Part shown: positions 37,362-50,625 of the stretch, piece after piece
Layout of the letters: every line of letters starts with the position of its first letter
How positions within the stretch are numbered: position 1 is the first letter of the stretch
Origin: Eulemur rufifrons
Taxonomy: Eukaryota; Chordata; Mammalia; Primates; Lemuridae
Assembly: GCF_041146395.1 (NCBI RefSeq)
Contig: NC_090997.1
Coordinates: forward strand, 35,939,501-36,003,500
DNA length: 64,000 nucleotides
Direction of reading: 5' to 3'
Program-made: the position numbers and the translations under genes
The notes under the pieces: generated by a model
Databases searched by the model: none
What the model was told of the DNA's origin: nothing
What the model saw: only the letters and a program-made list of their open reading frames with translations

Positions 37362-40168
37362 TTTATTTACTTGTTTGTTTGTTTATTAAATTTTTTTATT
37401 TTTATAGATTTAGGGGATACCAGTGTAATTTTGTTATATGGATATATTATATAGTGGTGAAATATGGGTTTTTAGTGTACCCATCACCCAAATAGTATAC
37501 ATTGTGCCCAATAGGTAATTTTTCATCCCTCACCCCCCCTCCCACCCTCCCACTTTTTTGGATTCTCCAGTATCTATTATGCCACTGTGTATGACCATGC
37601 ATGCCCATCATTTAGCTCCCACTTACAAGTGAGAACATGTGATATTTTGTGTTCCTTAGTTACTTTGCTGAGGATAATGGCTTCCAGTTTCATCCGAATT
37701 TCTGCAAAAGACTTTATTTCATTCATTTTTATGGCCGAGTAGTAGTCCATGGTGTGTATACACACCACATTTTCTTTATCCAATCAGTAGTTCATGGACA
37801 CTTTTTTGATTCCATGTTTTTGCTATTGCAAATAATGCTATAATAAACATACAAGTGCAGGCATCTTTTTGATATAATGATTTTTTTTCCTTTGGGTAGA
37901 TACCCAGTAGTGGATCAAATGGTAGATCTATTTTTAGTTCTTTCAGAAATCTCCATACTGTTTTTCATAGAGGTTATACTAATTTATATTCCCATCAACA
38001 ATGTGCAAGCACTCCCTCTTCTCTGCATCTGTCTTTTTAACAATGGCTATTCTGACTGGAGTAAGATGGCATTTCATCGTGGTTTTAACTTGCATTTCTC
38101 TGATGATTAGTGATGTTAAACATTTTTCGTATGTTTTTTGGCCATTTGAATATCTCTTTTTGAAAAATGTTTGCTCATGTTATTTTCCTACTTTTTAATG
38201 GGTTATTTGTTTTTTTTCTTGTTCAGTTGTTTGAGTTCCTTGTAGATTTTGGCTATTAGTCCTATGCCACATGCATAGTTTGCAAATATTTTCTTCCATT
38301 CTAGAGAGTGTCTATTTACTCTGTTGATTATTTCTTTTGCTGTACAAAAGCTTTTTAGTTTAATTAAATCCCATTGGTCTATTTTTGTTTTTGTTGCATT
38401 TACTTTTAAGGTCTTAGTCATAAATTCTTTGCCTAGGCCAATGTCTAGAAGTGTTTTTGTTAGTTTTTCTTCCAGAATTTTTATAGTTTCAGGTCTTACA
38501 TTTAAGCCTTTAATTCATCTTGAGTTAATTTTTGTATATGGTAAGAGATGGGGATCCAGTTTCATCCTTCTGCATATGGCAATCCAATTTTCCCAGCACC
38601 ATTTATTGAATAGGGTGTCCATTCCCCAGTGTATGTTTTTGTCTGCTTCATTGAAGATCAGTTGGTTGTAGGTACATGGCTTTATTTCTGGGTTCTCTAT
38701 TTTGTTACTTTGATCTATGTGTCCATTTTTATACCAGTACCATGCTGTTTTAGTTACTATAGCCTTGTAGTATAATTTGAAGTCAGATAATGTGATGCCT
38801 CCAGCTTTGTTCTTTTTGTTTAGGATTGCTTTGGCTATTCAGGCTCATTTTTGGTTCCATATGAATTTTTGGTTTTTTTTTTCCTAATTATATGAAAAAT
38901 GACATTGATATTTTGATAGGAATTGCATTTAATCTATAGATTGCTTAGGGCAACATGGTCATTTTAACAATATTGATTCTTCCAATCCATGAGCATGGGA
39001 TGTTTTTCCATTTGTGTCATCTATGATTTCTTTCATTAGTGTTTTGGTAGTTTTACTTGTAGAGATCTTTCACTTCCTTGGTTAAATATTTTCCTAGGTA
39101 TTTTATTTTATTTATTTATTTTTACAGCTGTTATAAATGTGATTTAATTCTTGATTTGGTTCTCAGCTTGGCTGTTATTGGTGTATAGAAATGTTACTAA
39201 TTTTTGAATGTTGATTTTGTAACCTGAGACTTTACTGAACTCATTTATAAAATCTAGGAGTCTTTTGGAGGAGTCTTTAGCTTTTCTGGGTATAAGATCA
39301 TAACATTAGCAAACAGAGATAATTTGACTTCCTCTTTTTCAATTTAGATGCCCTTTATTTTTTTTCTCTTGCCTAAATGCTCTCCTAGGACTTCTAGTAC
39401 TACATTAAGTAGAAGTGGTAAAAGTGGGCATCTCTATGCCCACAAACTAGAAAACCAACAGGACATGGATAGATTCCTGTAAACATACAATCTCCCAAGC
39501 ATGAATCAGGAAGAAATAGAAATCCTGAACAGACCAATAACAAGTAGTGAGATTGAATCAGTAATAAAAAAATCTCCCAACAAAAACGACAACAACAAAA
39601 ATCCCAGGACCAGGCAGATTCACAACAAAATTCTAACAGATGTACAAAGAAGAACTGGTTCTAATCCTACTGAAACTGTTCCAAAAGATTGAGAAGGAAG
39701 GAATCCTCCCTAACTCATTCTATGAAGCCAATATCACCTGATACCAAAGCCAGGAAAGGATGCAAAGAAAGAAAGAAAGAAAGAAAACTACAGACCAATA
39801 TCACTGATGAACACAGACACAAAAATCCTCAAAAAAATACTAGCAAACTGAATCCAACAGCATAGCAAAAAGCACCAGGATCAAGTGGGTTTTATTACAG
39901 GCAATGCAAGATGGTTCAACATATACAGATCAATAAATGTGATTCACCACAGAAACAAAATTAAAAACAAAAACCATATGGTCATCTTAATAGATGCAGA
40001 AAAGCATTCAATAAAATTTAGAATCCCTTCACAATAAAAACACTCATCAAATTAGGAATAGAAGGAACATAACTCAAAATAATAACAGTCATATATGACA
40101 AACCCAAGCAAACATAATACTGACCAGGAAAAAGTTGAAAGCATTCCCCCTAAGAACTGAAACTAGAG
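37362..40168 (-). mobile_element. 5'-inverted (twin-primed) LINE-1
   Basis: 37362-39435 is the 3' part of an L1 read on the minus strand: T-rich tail, 3' UTR, then ORF2 C-terminus (a frame at 37577-37783 resembles the end of L1 ORF2). 39436-40168 is L1 ORF2 sequence in the opposite, plus orientation, starting at a GAAAACCAACAGGACATGGA-like motif. The two parts are close to adjacent in L1 coordinates at the ORF2 'GATGCCC' region. The whole is bounded by GAGATGTTTA at 37352-37361 and 40169-40178, so it is one insertion event. Confidence 0.9.
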
Positions 40169-40274
40169 GAGATGTTTAAATGGTTATATAACCCTCCTTA
40201 GAGTCACAGTAACGAGAATTTTCTCACTATTAGAACCTGAAGGAGACGGACCACATCTTTCTGTGTCTTTCTGT

Positions 40275-40365
40275 ATTCAAGAAATATCCTGTATTCACTC
40301 ATTCAGCAAATACTTAATTGGTTGCCCACCAAGGACCAGATATTGTCTTAGGCACTGGTGCCTAA
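40275..40365 (-). mobile_element. L2 3' tail (antisense)
   Basis: ATTCACTCATTCAGCAAATA and GTCTTAGGCACTGGTGCCTA resemble a reversed L2 end. Confidence 0.45.
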
Positions 40366-40649
40366 TTTTTTTTCCTATGAATCATATACAACCAAATAAG
40401 AGCTCTTCCTCTCTTAAACTCTTTAGCATGTATTCACTGAAATGTGTACTGCAATGTAACATGATACACGTGGAAAGTATTGTTATTATGGGTCCCTAGG
40501 TCAAGTCCTAAGTGTACTATGGGTGGGGATCTTCTAAAACAATCATAACTTTTTAAAGTACTAGATCCTAAAGATAGACTATTCAGGTTCCTATGATCCT
40601 TTAAGCATCCGGTTGCCATTGAGCATCATGACCCGACCAAGTGACTCTT

Positions 40650-40991
<342 letters not shown>

Positions 40992-43849
40992 CCAAGTGAC
41001 TCTTAAAAACAAGTCTTCTTACAATTGCTCCTTATTCAAACTGATCAGTAAAAGAAGAGATAAAGAAAACATGATTCCTGAACTTTTATGAGAAAGATCT
41101 AGTCTAGCATATGGCAAGTTGGAAGTTTCTCAATGTGTGGGCGATCACTGGGCTTGAGAATTCAATGTGCTTTCACGTCAGGATACATTTTTTTTACAGT
41201 AGAGGAGGCTGTGCTCCAGAACTTTGAAAAGTGGATTCACTGAGAGGCTGACGTGAGCAGGCAGGAAGAACACCATAGGAGATGCTAGAAGCACTGCACT
41301 TGCATTTCTTGGTTAGGGCAGGGAGGAGTACTTCCTGGATCTCACCCTGGAGGCCTGAGCAATAGTTCTGCCCATAGTTATGCCTCCTTTCTTGAGAGTA
41401 AGATAGTCTAAAACTTCTAGTATGTTATAGATTCCAGAAGTCAGGCAACTCTCAGAGCTGAACAAATCAGAAAGTACTGGAGGGAGGAATGGTAGTGTAG
41501 ATAAGTGGATGAAGTAAGAACACTTCCTGGATTAGAATACAGGATTTGGTGACATTGTAATAAATGACAAAGAATAGGGTAGAACAGAGTATTCTTCCCT
41601 TCTAGCACACTGGATGTGGAGCAGTCATAGTCCACCATTTCCTGTTTCCTTTACACTTCAGATCAGATGAATGTGCTTCCTTAAGCAGTTAAGAATAAAT
41701 AAATAAAAGTAACTCTCACTGAACTCTTATAGAATATTAGGGGCTATGCAGAAAATATAAAGAAAATCCTTAAGGCACAGTATTTTTGAACTTCAGAGGA
41801 AGGAGTTAAGACTAAGTAAAGTTGACCTCTAGTTTGTTTGCAGTTGAAGCTCACATTCAGCCCCTGAATATTATTTGAATAGTTTCTTGGCTAAGAGTTC
41901 ACATCCAAAAGCTGAATATGTTATGCATTGAGCATGAAAGACCAAACCTTTGATTAATCTTTTCTGTTCAAACTTTTCACCACCATGAAGTATTTTCCAA
42001 ACACAAGCATTCTTGGAAAAAGAGTGCACACACAGTCAAAGAGCCAGAGAGGAGCAACCCCCAAACACTGAAAACACCACCTTCCCAAGTTCCAGCTACC
42101 TCTCTGGAGTCCAGGATTTGTAATGCTAATCTGAGTACCTTCTTCCATGCTGGAAAAAAAGTAAAAATGTAAAAGTAATGTAGTTATTCACTGTTATGCT
42201 GAGAGACAACACATTTTTCCAGCACTTTTCTTTCTTAACTCTTTCTTGGTGTATGAATTTGTACAAAAACACCATTTACCTGGTATTTATTTTGGTGACA
42301 AATGGCTGCCAATGCAGAGCACCATTGTCCTGAGTTTTTCATTCCAGAAGTATATTCTCACTTATCACTTTTCAATACTTGATTTTGTCCATGATGCTGA
42401 GATAAGCCATAAGCTCAATTAAAAACTCAATCCAACTAGTTTGGAATTTGGGGAACAGAAACTCCCACTCAGTTGTTGGAAATTTTCATTTTTAATCCAG
42501 TTGCTTTTACAACCTGGATTCATTTATTCTCTCTGGAATTTATGTATCTCACTAATGCATCAGCTCCATTAAAAAAAATCTATAGGAGACTTTGGCTTTG
42601 CATTTTCTGACATAAAGAATGTCTATCAGAATTGATCAATTGCCTGGCAATACAATTGCCTGGATTACAAGTGATAGTATCAATGTATTGATAAACCAGA
42701 AAAAATTTTTAAAAGCTATCACTACAAAGCACTAGTTATTCACTGTCTGAATGTTTGTCACATGGGTAGACTCTGAGGCTGTAATTATTAACTGAAAATG
42801 TGTCTGCTAAAGGGCCATTCTAGCTGGACTGCTTATTACTTCCTAATGGTCTTCACTGTGTGTTTCTTAAAACTTGTCAACTGCTCTGGTTCCTGAGGAC
42901 TCTCTGGTTAACAGTGAAAAATATGCATGAATTTTCATTTGTATACATATATTGTATCACTCATAATCAACTGTTTTATCCAAAAATTATAATGTATGTA
43001 AATCTATACTAGACTTTGTAAATAAGTGAATTTGCGTAGGTACTCCACTAAATAACACACAATAACTTCTGTGAAAAACACAAGCCTTTAAATCCTTTGG
43101 TTTGGTAGACTATTGGGTACTGCTCTTGTGATTATTCTTTTTTCTCATTTAAAGCAGTTTGTTTTATGCAGTTGTCGGGAAAAGAAAATTATTATTGTCC
43201 AGGTTATTCTAATAAGTCAATCCAAGTTGTAGTTAATCTTGTGTTCTTCTCAAGATATAAAGTGTGTCCTGTCACTTCTTTCTAATTTATTCATTTTTTA
43301 ATATACAAAGTTATAGAAACACAGCAGTAAACTTATGACCTCAGCAAAATTACTATACCAGTTTTTCTTCCAAAGGATGCTTATATAATAGTTACCACAT
43401 ATTTTACTTCTCATAAAATTTTATGGGGCTGAAAATCATAACATTGCCTTTTTTAATAGAAAGACATCAGTTTTCAGCTATATATTTCATAGTTATACTA
43501 TTTTCCTCAAATATAATTTTATCACATAGTATTTATCTGTCCTTTGGAAACTTAAAATGTAAATGCTAAATTTTCCCCTGACACAAACCACAACTCTTAT
43601 ACGAATCGTTCTCCTGAAATGGTAGAAACAAGATTAGGCCAGAGGGAAATGACCCTGATTAAAATATGGTCATTTGTTCCCTGTGTTTACAAATTAATTA
43701 TCTGCACTATACATAAAAATGATTATAGTAATAGCTGTTACTAAGGGACACAACTTTTTCCAACTGATTTGGAATGCCATCTTTAAAATACATTGCTTCC
43801 ATATCTACTATAAACTATTTCCAGAAATTCTCAGCTCTGTTGATCTGTC

Positions 43850-44440
43850 TGCTCATGTATAATACTATACTATTTTACAAATTGTAGCTTTAAAAATAGA
43901 TTTTGTTTTTGGTAGAAAAATTTTGTTTCTCTTACTACTTTTCATTTTCAAAATTTGCCTATTCCTTGCACTGAACATTGAGAAATTAAAAAGAAAATTG
44001 ACTATTCTTGCTTATGTGTTTTTTATATGAAACTAGTATCCCTTAATTTAGTCCTCATAGTTTAAGAAAAGTATTTTTAGGATCACATTAAATTTGGTAT
44101 TTTTATTAGGATCATGTTAAATTTGTGGGTTAATATTAGGATAGTTGACATCTTTATGATGTAGCATCTTTTAGTTCTAGAATATAGTAATCCTTTCCAT
44201 TGGTCTTAGTCTTTTTGTCTCTAGGTAGCATTTAAAATATTTCTTTAGGTAGATCTTTCAGATTCTTAAGTTTAAGACATTTTATATTTAATATAGTTTA
44301 TATTATTTTGTCATTTGGAAATATGAAAACTATTGATTTTTGAATATTGGTTCTATGTAGTTTTGTACCTTAGCACTTCACTTTATTGAATTTTCTAATT
44401 GTTTGTAGTAGGTTTTCTGTTTTCCTGAGTCTATGGTACA
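43850..44440 (-). mobile_element. Old L1 ORF2 fragment (antisense)
   Basis: ATACTATACTATTTTACAAA, AAATATTTCTTTAGGTA and TTAGCACTTCACTTTATTGA follow reversed L1 ORF2. Diverged and AT-rich. Confidence 0.6.
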
Positions 44441-44649
44441 ATTAAATACAAAAACAAATGCCCCCCAAACAATAAAAGAGTTTGCTTTTCCAATTCTTTG
44501 CATTGTTCTTGAAATGTCTTAGTTTGATAAAACATAAATTGTGATTTAGTGAAACTTATATAGTTTTCCTCCAAGTGTTAAATAATATAGGTGTGCAGAA
44601 GAAATGATCACTTTTAGATGTTACATGCTGTGTCTAGTAGATAGGGCTT

Positions 44650-44800
44650 CACAGTCATCTCACAAACATAAAACTCTTGTGAGTTAGGCACTAGGTTAGC
44701 CTCATTCTGTTGAAGAAAGAAAACCAAGAATCAGAGAGGTTAAATAACCTATCCAAGGTCACAGACCAGTGGCAGAGTCAGGATTTGACTGCTCCAAATG
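44650..44800 (-). mobile_element. MIR SINE (antisense)
   Basis: CAGAGAGGTTAAATAACCTA followed by TCCAAGGTCACAGACCAGTG and GCAGAGTCAGGATTTGACTG is the reverse MIR core. Confidence 0.85.
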
Positions 44801-44809
44801 AAATGCAGG

Positions 44810-47800
44810 ACACTAAGAAAACACTGTCTCTAGGTTACAGATTTTGAGGGGGGTCTGGCACCATGTAGCTGGAATAACTTAGGGAAGAAATTGACTGCAG
44901 TTGAAGAGGTTAGATTTAGCGCAGATGATCCTCTGCAGGTCACAAGATATTTGTGAGCACACTGTCAGTACTCTGGAACCAGCCATAATACCACATCATT
45001 TCTCCTTAGCACATATATGGATTACTTTACAAATGAAGGGGTACTAACTGCAGGCCTCAAACTTACAGGTGCAAGAAATACAATTATCTTCACTTTTCTG
45101 CATTTCTTATCATTTCTATTATTGGCTTCTATTCCACAAGTGATGTAAACTTTAACTTAGTTAATTCTGGGTAAGCTCACTCAAGCCCACTTTCTCTTAA
45201 TAAATTCAAAGACTTTTCAGTCCAGCCAGGATCTCCTGAGTTAATTCTAGGCCTTCAAGACTTCATTTCTGGAGTTGGGACTAAGTTCTGGGACCATTAG
45301 GAAGAGATAAGAGGTTCTCTGGTCAGCATCCTTCCATACTGGCACCTTTTGAGATGCACACTGTGGTCTCTTATCTCAGCTGTCAGTCTGCTCAGGTTGC
45401 TGATCCAAATCAGTCACAGTTCTGTCCTCTTGTCCAGCCCTGCCTCAGCGATTCCCATGGCCTTTCAGGGACACAGGAGAAATGAAGGTGTTCTTTCAGA
45501 GTTGCAGGATACTGAAGCTATATTAAAGGTCTCTCCAGCTGAACATACAGATTCCATTTTTACTCTATTTCTCCTGAGCAATATTCCAGTTCTCTCTGGG
45601 CCTGTTTGGCCAGAATATTGTTCATCATTGTTTAGCATACACTTACCCTTCTAGTAACACAACAGCAATGCTTATGACCCCCTCACAAATAAGTGTCCAT
45701 TGTAACCTTAGTCTTGTGATGTGGCTTTATTCACTCTTAGAATTTCTATGTGCCAGTGGTTTTTTTCCCCTAGGTTCCTGTTGTCTTTCCTTCTTTCTGT
45801 TTCCTATGCCTCAAGAGTGTCTCAATGTGTTAGTTGGTCACCATCAACCAGGGCACATGATTTGTCAGGGTTCTTGTGCCAGGCCACTGCACAGGTCCCA
45901 TTCTCCTTAATACCTAGGCTATAAAAAGTTGCAAACTAGCCATTTTAGAGACAAAATAACCAAGAGATGGGTTTGTTCACCACACATTGCTTTATAAATT
46001 TAAGTCAACATTGGAAAACTGGCATACCTTACTAAAATCAGAATTCTCTTCCTGAAAAATCAGAATTGGCAACGCTGGGCCCACAATCAGCCTGAGCTAC
46101 ATTTTGACTTTTCCTGGTAGTCAGAGCATGGTCTCTCCAGTCCAGCAGGCCCCACCACTCACCCCATGTAGGCTGAAGAACTGGGTCTGCTTCAGTCCCT
46201 ACTGCCTGCCTCTGGAGGCCCTTGAGCTTGAGACCTCTGTGACCTTTGTCCAGGACAGTTGTCAACTTCTCTGTCTAATTTGTTGTAACCAGCATTTACA
46301 GGGTCACGTGACAAAAAGAATGACAGCTAAGTGAAAGAGCTGCCTCTATTTCTCTTAGTCAGAAGAGGCCCCTTCCGTTATTCAGGAACTTATGAGTTTC
46401 AGGGACTATCTATAATAATAATGTCCTGACAACTTCTTGAAAGAGATCAATTTTCTCAATGATTTGTTCATATCTAGAAACATTCTGCCAACCTGACTAT
46501 CTCCCCTTACTGAGTTCTCACTATCTTTCATATTTAAATTTCAAATACCATCCTCCATTCTCATGTCTCTTAGGACTTTTCTAGAATAAGGGATATCAAA
46601 TACCAGGACTGAGGCATTCTGACATGGCTTGTTAAAATTATATACAGTAAAGTATGTTTCTTGCCCATTTTCTCTCAAGCCTTCCATTTTACTTTTTCCC
46701 TCATTGCCAGTTTTCTTTAATTATTATCTCACTCCTTTGTACAATATCATTAGGATTCTTTCTGGTCCAAGTTCTATTATTGTGGTCATGGTAGCTATAA
46801 AAGCCCAAATATATTGAATCTAATTAACTAAAACTCTCAGCTTAGTTAAGCCCTAAGATCCAGAAAACATCTTCACCATTTTTATCTATAGTAAAATGTA
46901 ATCATAACTGACATTTAGATTTAAATATAATCTAATAGACTCTGAGGTTTTAAGGTACAGAGTCACCCAGGTAGCAGCACTATAAGATCCTGAATCATCA
47001 AGTATGACTTAGCTGGATTTTATAATATATTAAAAAAATTTTTAAGGAAAGGAAAATGCATTTGTTAAATATTTCCCGTAGCAGTAAAAGTAAACTAATT
47101 CACAGCATAACCCTTGGTCAGAAAATTTAGGTAATCAGAGAACTCATTTTCCTAGGCATCTCTATAAAAGTTATATTACTAAGACTCTAAGGAGTCTTTA
47201 ATCAGGGGTCATTAGCTCATTGACCTTGAGAATAAGAGTGCTATGAAGTTTGGGAAAAAGATCACATCCACCCAAGACCCAGCATTTTTGTACAGGTGAT
47301 ATCCAATGAAATGAAACTCAAAGGTATTTTTAATGGGCTCTTTCATATTTAATCCAGGAGGTGCCTGGATAGATGAGTGACATGCTTCTAGTTCCATAGT
47401 GCTGATGGTAGATATATGTTGATCCTCTTCTAACTCCAAACTTCCCAACCCTGGGAAGCTACCTTTTTGAGGTGCTGTGATTGCCTGGTCCCTTCAAGTA
47501 AGATGCAACGTCACTTCCTTTACACCATCTGCCACCCAGCCCATCTCCCAAAACTTACACCCAAGCTGTGCCCTAGGGGTAACACAACATCAACTCAGCC
47601 TCCTTTATTATAATTACATTTTCCAGTAGGAAGTGAGATGTGCATATTTCAAGGGTAAGAAGAATTAGAAGGTGGAGTTTAATCCTGCATTATTTCAGAA
47701 ACTGTAAAACATATTCCAGCTTAGTCATTAGGCCTCTGAATTATAATTCCTCTCCTTTCTTAAAAACTGTCTATTCCCAGAAATTTTCTTGGTCAGTAGG

Positions 47801-48020
47801 ATACTGACAGTAGGTGGTACATCTCATAGCCAAGTTAAGGTCTATGAATGCAAATCTTAAACCCACAAAAGAATGGGCCCAAGTCCAAGACAGTCCAAGT
47901 CACTGGCCAACTTTCCAGATCACTTTTCATCCTCCATGCATTGGGGAAATAGATGTTCATTTTAATCAGAAGGTAAGAAGTTGAAAGTAGAAAAAGTTGT
48001 TTGTTTGTTTGTTTCTTTTT
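44810..48020. other. Unassigned intronic stretch
   Basis: No gene and no repeat that I can name. Base composition and texture at about 45100-47100 (for example CCTCAGCGATTCCCATGGCC) recall degraded LTR retroelement sequence, but no LTR pair or retroviral frame can be shown. Confidence 0.35.
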
Positions 48021-48024
48021 ACTG

Positions 48025-48235
48025 AAAAAACTCAGTTCAAACCCTGACTCTGCCAAGTAATCATTGGCAAGTGACTTTGGGGGAAGGAGCTTAACCTCTC
48101 TGCTTCTCCATCTGCTGAATGGAGATAATATTTACACATCTCCTAGTTTTGTATGGATTGAACAAGATGGTATATGTGTCCGGCTTATCAAGGGGTTAAT
48201 AAAAGCTACCTCTGCTACTGAATAGCCTCTAGCAG
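48025..48235 (+). mobile_element. MIR SINE
   Basis: CAGTTCAAACCCTGACTCTG, CAAGTGACTTTGGGGGAAGG and CTTCTCCATCTGCTGAATGG followed by ATAATATTTACACATCTCC follow MIR order. Confidence 0.85.
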
Positions 48236-49844
48236 AGTGCTCAGTGCAGAGAAGAAGGCTCAGCTGTTTTCTGATGACATGTTTCACCTATTGATTACTT
48301 TCTGCTTGATAAGACTTGAGTATTTACACAGCATCAACAACCTTTTTCTACAGAGTGCTTTGTTTTGATTCTCTGAGCTACCAGTGAGAAAAGTCAATTT
48401 TTACACCATGTTTTAGAGGTAAGGCAACTAAACCTAAGAAACTTAAGGATATTGTGCCAGGGAACCAGACAAGAATCCTTTTGTGTAAAGAAACTCAGGA
48501 ATGTTTCTGAGGATACCAGTCCACTAGAGCAAGTTTATAAAACCAGTAGGTTCTGACTGGTCATTCACTTGCACAGGCAAGTATACTAGTACAGACTATC
48601 CAATGGACCACCAGGCAAATGCCCACCGCCCCCCTTCACATTGACTTGAAGGAATAACACCAAAATGGAGCTGGAAAGGCCCTTCAAGCCCCTGCTCCTA
48701 CAATCTCTGCTTCACAGGTTAAGAGATTTCTCTTGAGATGCTGATTCGTACTTTAAAAAAATGAACTTATACTTGGAAGGCTTGCTGCAATATTATATGA
48801 TGATGTAATTATTTATGCAGTCCCAGCTGAGCCTATAAAATCCAAAAGCTTTAAAATCTACATCTACCATGATAGAGTTAGACAGCACTCCCCATATCAC
48901 TCTCTCTCTCACACACATACATATATCCCACCCCCCAAATATTTCTTTAAGTTCCAGACCACTTTTCGATGTAACTGTGTTCTCTCTATTTTGACATTCT
49001 TGGAGCAGCCCTAATGAAGCTTAAGATTAAAATCACAAGTCTTGAAGTTCAGACAGGGAATAAAGTACAAACTTCGAAGGTGATCTCATGTGCTCAGAAT
49101 TATGCCTTTAAAGGTCAAGTTGACTTGAAATATGGATGAAACCGAATACAGCATTTAGATAAGGGAGCTTTTTTTACCTAATCTTAACTAATGCAATGAA
49201 AGATACTCTCAGCTTTATTATTAACAATGCTAATTAAGCCAATACATTTTTTTCATGCTATTTTATCTTTTTAATTTGGGACTATGACTATTTTAAAAAA
49301 TAGATATGTTGTAAATGATGGTAATAAATTATGAGCACAGTCTGTTGACTTAGAATAAAGGAAGCCCAGAACATATATTACCCATTTTAGATACTTAATT
49401 TGTGGAATTTTTATACAAAATATATTTAACAACTCCTGAAAAGTGAAAAACAATTTCTATAGTTTTTACACTTATATGGCCTAGGTCAGTGGCAATAACA
49501 AGGGGGTAGTTTGGAGGAGGGCTTTATTTAGCTCCCCTATAAACATCATCAGCCTCCTATCATAACTACCCCAAATAGAATGCAACCCAAGTAAAACACT
49601 GTGTCTGCTATTCAAACTCAACTTCAAAACAAGTCCCCAGGCTGCTCCTTTCAACAGACCACTGTCTGGAGGCTTCAACCTTGAAGGTCTAGAGACATTG
49701 TTGGTCCTAAAAAATCTCTGTGGTTATATCTTCATGAAAACCATCATTCTGCCTTTTAAATTTTTGTGTGGGGAGCCTACACACAAAAAATAAAACATAA
49801 AACAAGCCTTTTTGCACAAAGGTGTTCATTTGCACAGAAGTGTT

Positions 49845-49970
49845 AGACCAGTGGCCTGCGCTGTCTGATCATGGTTGAGCTATGTAATTGTTCTGGGCCT
49901 CAGTGTCTCCACATGTAAAATGAGGTTAGACTTAAAAGGGCTGATCTCAGAAATCTTTCGCAATGCTCAG
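49845..49970 (+). mobile_element. MIR fragment
   Basis: TTGTTCTGGGCCTCAGTGTC and CTCCACATGTAAAATGAGGT match the MIR core. The open frame and candidate exon at 50016 lie just beyond it. Confidence 0.7.
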
Positions 49971-50015
49971 AGCCTCAGATTCCTAGCTTCATCAAATACC
50001 TGAATCTGGAAATAC

Positions 50016-50056
50016 CTTATCAACACCTGGTACTGCTTCTGTATGCTTGAGGGCAT
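50016..50056 (-). other. Possible alternative first coding segment of FILIP1
   Basis: On the minus strand an ATG with A at -3 (AAAAATGCCC) at 50056-50054 opens a frame reading MPSSIQKQYQVLI plus AG. It is followed by a usable donor AAG|GTATTT at 50015-50014. The two leftover bases are exactly what the giant exon needs (it begins with G then TTG), giving Arg-Leu-Lys-Lys. A product would lack the first 210 residues but keep the coiled coil and tail. Only phase, start and donor are seen; the donor is moderate and short chance frames of this kind occur. Confidence 0.3.
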
Positions 50057-50439
50057 TTTTATTATCTTTAACCATTTTTCTCCGGAGGAAGTGAGGAACT
50101 CTTCCAGAGCAGGACAAGTGTGGAGCTTCGGTGCTCCTGGTGCCAAGAGAGAGTCCCTTGCTCTGCCCACCCCGAACTTTACACTTCTACCACCAAATCG
50201 TAAGTGTCTGGGGCAGAGGCAGCCTGCAGAGTGGCGCACCCAGTGGGAGAAGCTGACTGAGTGCTTATAAGGAGAAGACCACGTAGGCTTATCTCAAGCT
50301 TCACTTTCAAACTTCTCTGCTCAAGCACACAGTGGAAACAAAGTGAAGTGTTTCTGAAAGAAAGTTCTTGGCTCTGTTTTTTGCTTACAAAAGGGACTTT
50401 TCGGGAGAAGGGGAAGGTAGTGCAAAACAAAGATGCAAA

Positions 50440-50625
50440 CAAAGGACTTGGAATAGTCTACAAGAAGACTCCCACTTGTGCTCAGAAGTGCGGGTTCTTC
50501 ACGAGCTGTCCCTCACCGTCCCCGGCGGGAGCCGCACAGAGCGAGCGCCCGGCCCTAGCAGAGCCGCAGGGATGCGGCGGGTGGGGAGGGCTCCGCGGCC
50601 ACTACCCCAAGGGAAAGAAAGCCTC
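50440..50625. promoter_or_regulatory. CpG-rich patch, candidate internal FILIP1 promoter
   Basis: In an otherwise CpG-poor AT-rich intron, this short stretch is GC-rich with many CpG dinucleotides, densest at about 50505-50600, where motifs such as CCCCGGCGGGAGCCGC and GCGAGCGCCCGG occur. Such undermethylated islands usually mark promoters. It sits just upstream, in minus-strand direction, of a phase-compatible possible first exon at 50016-50056. A shorter FILIP1 form (S-FILIP in rat) is known, so an internal promoter is reasonable, but no transcript evidence is available here. Confidence 0.45.

Noticed and set aside
37577..37783. 68-codon minus-strand frame
   Set aside because: It is the decayed C-terminal end of L1 ORF2, not a host gene.
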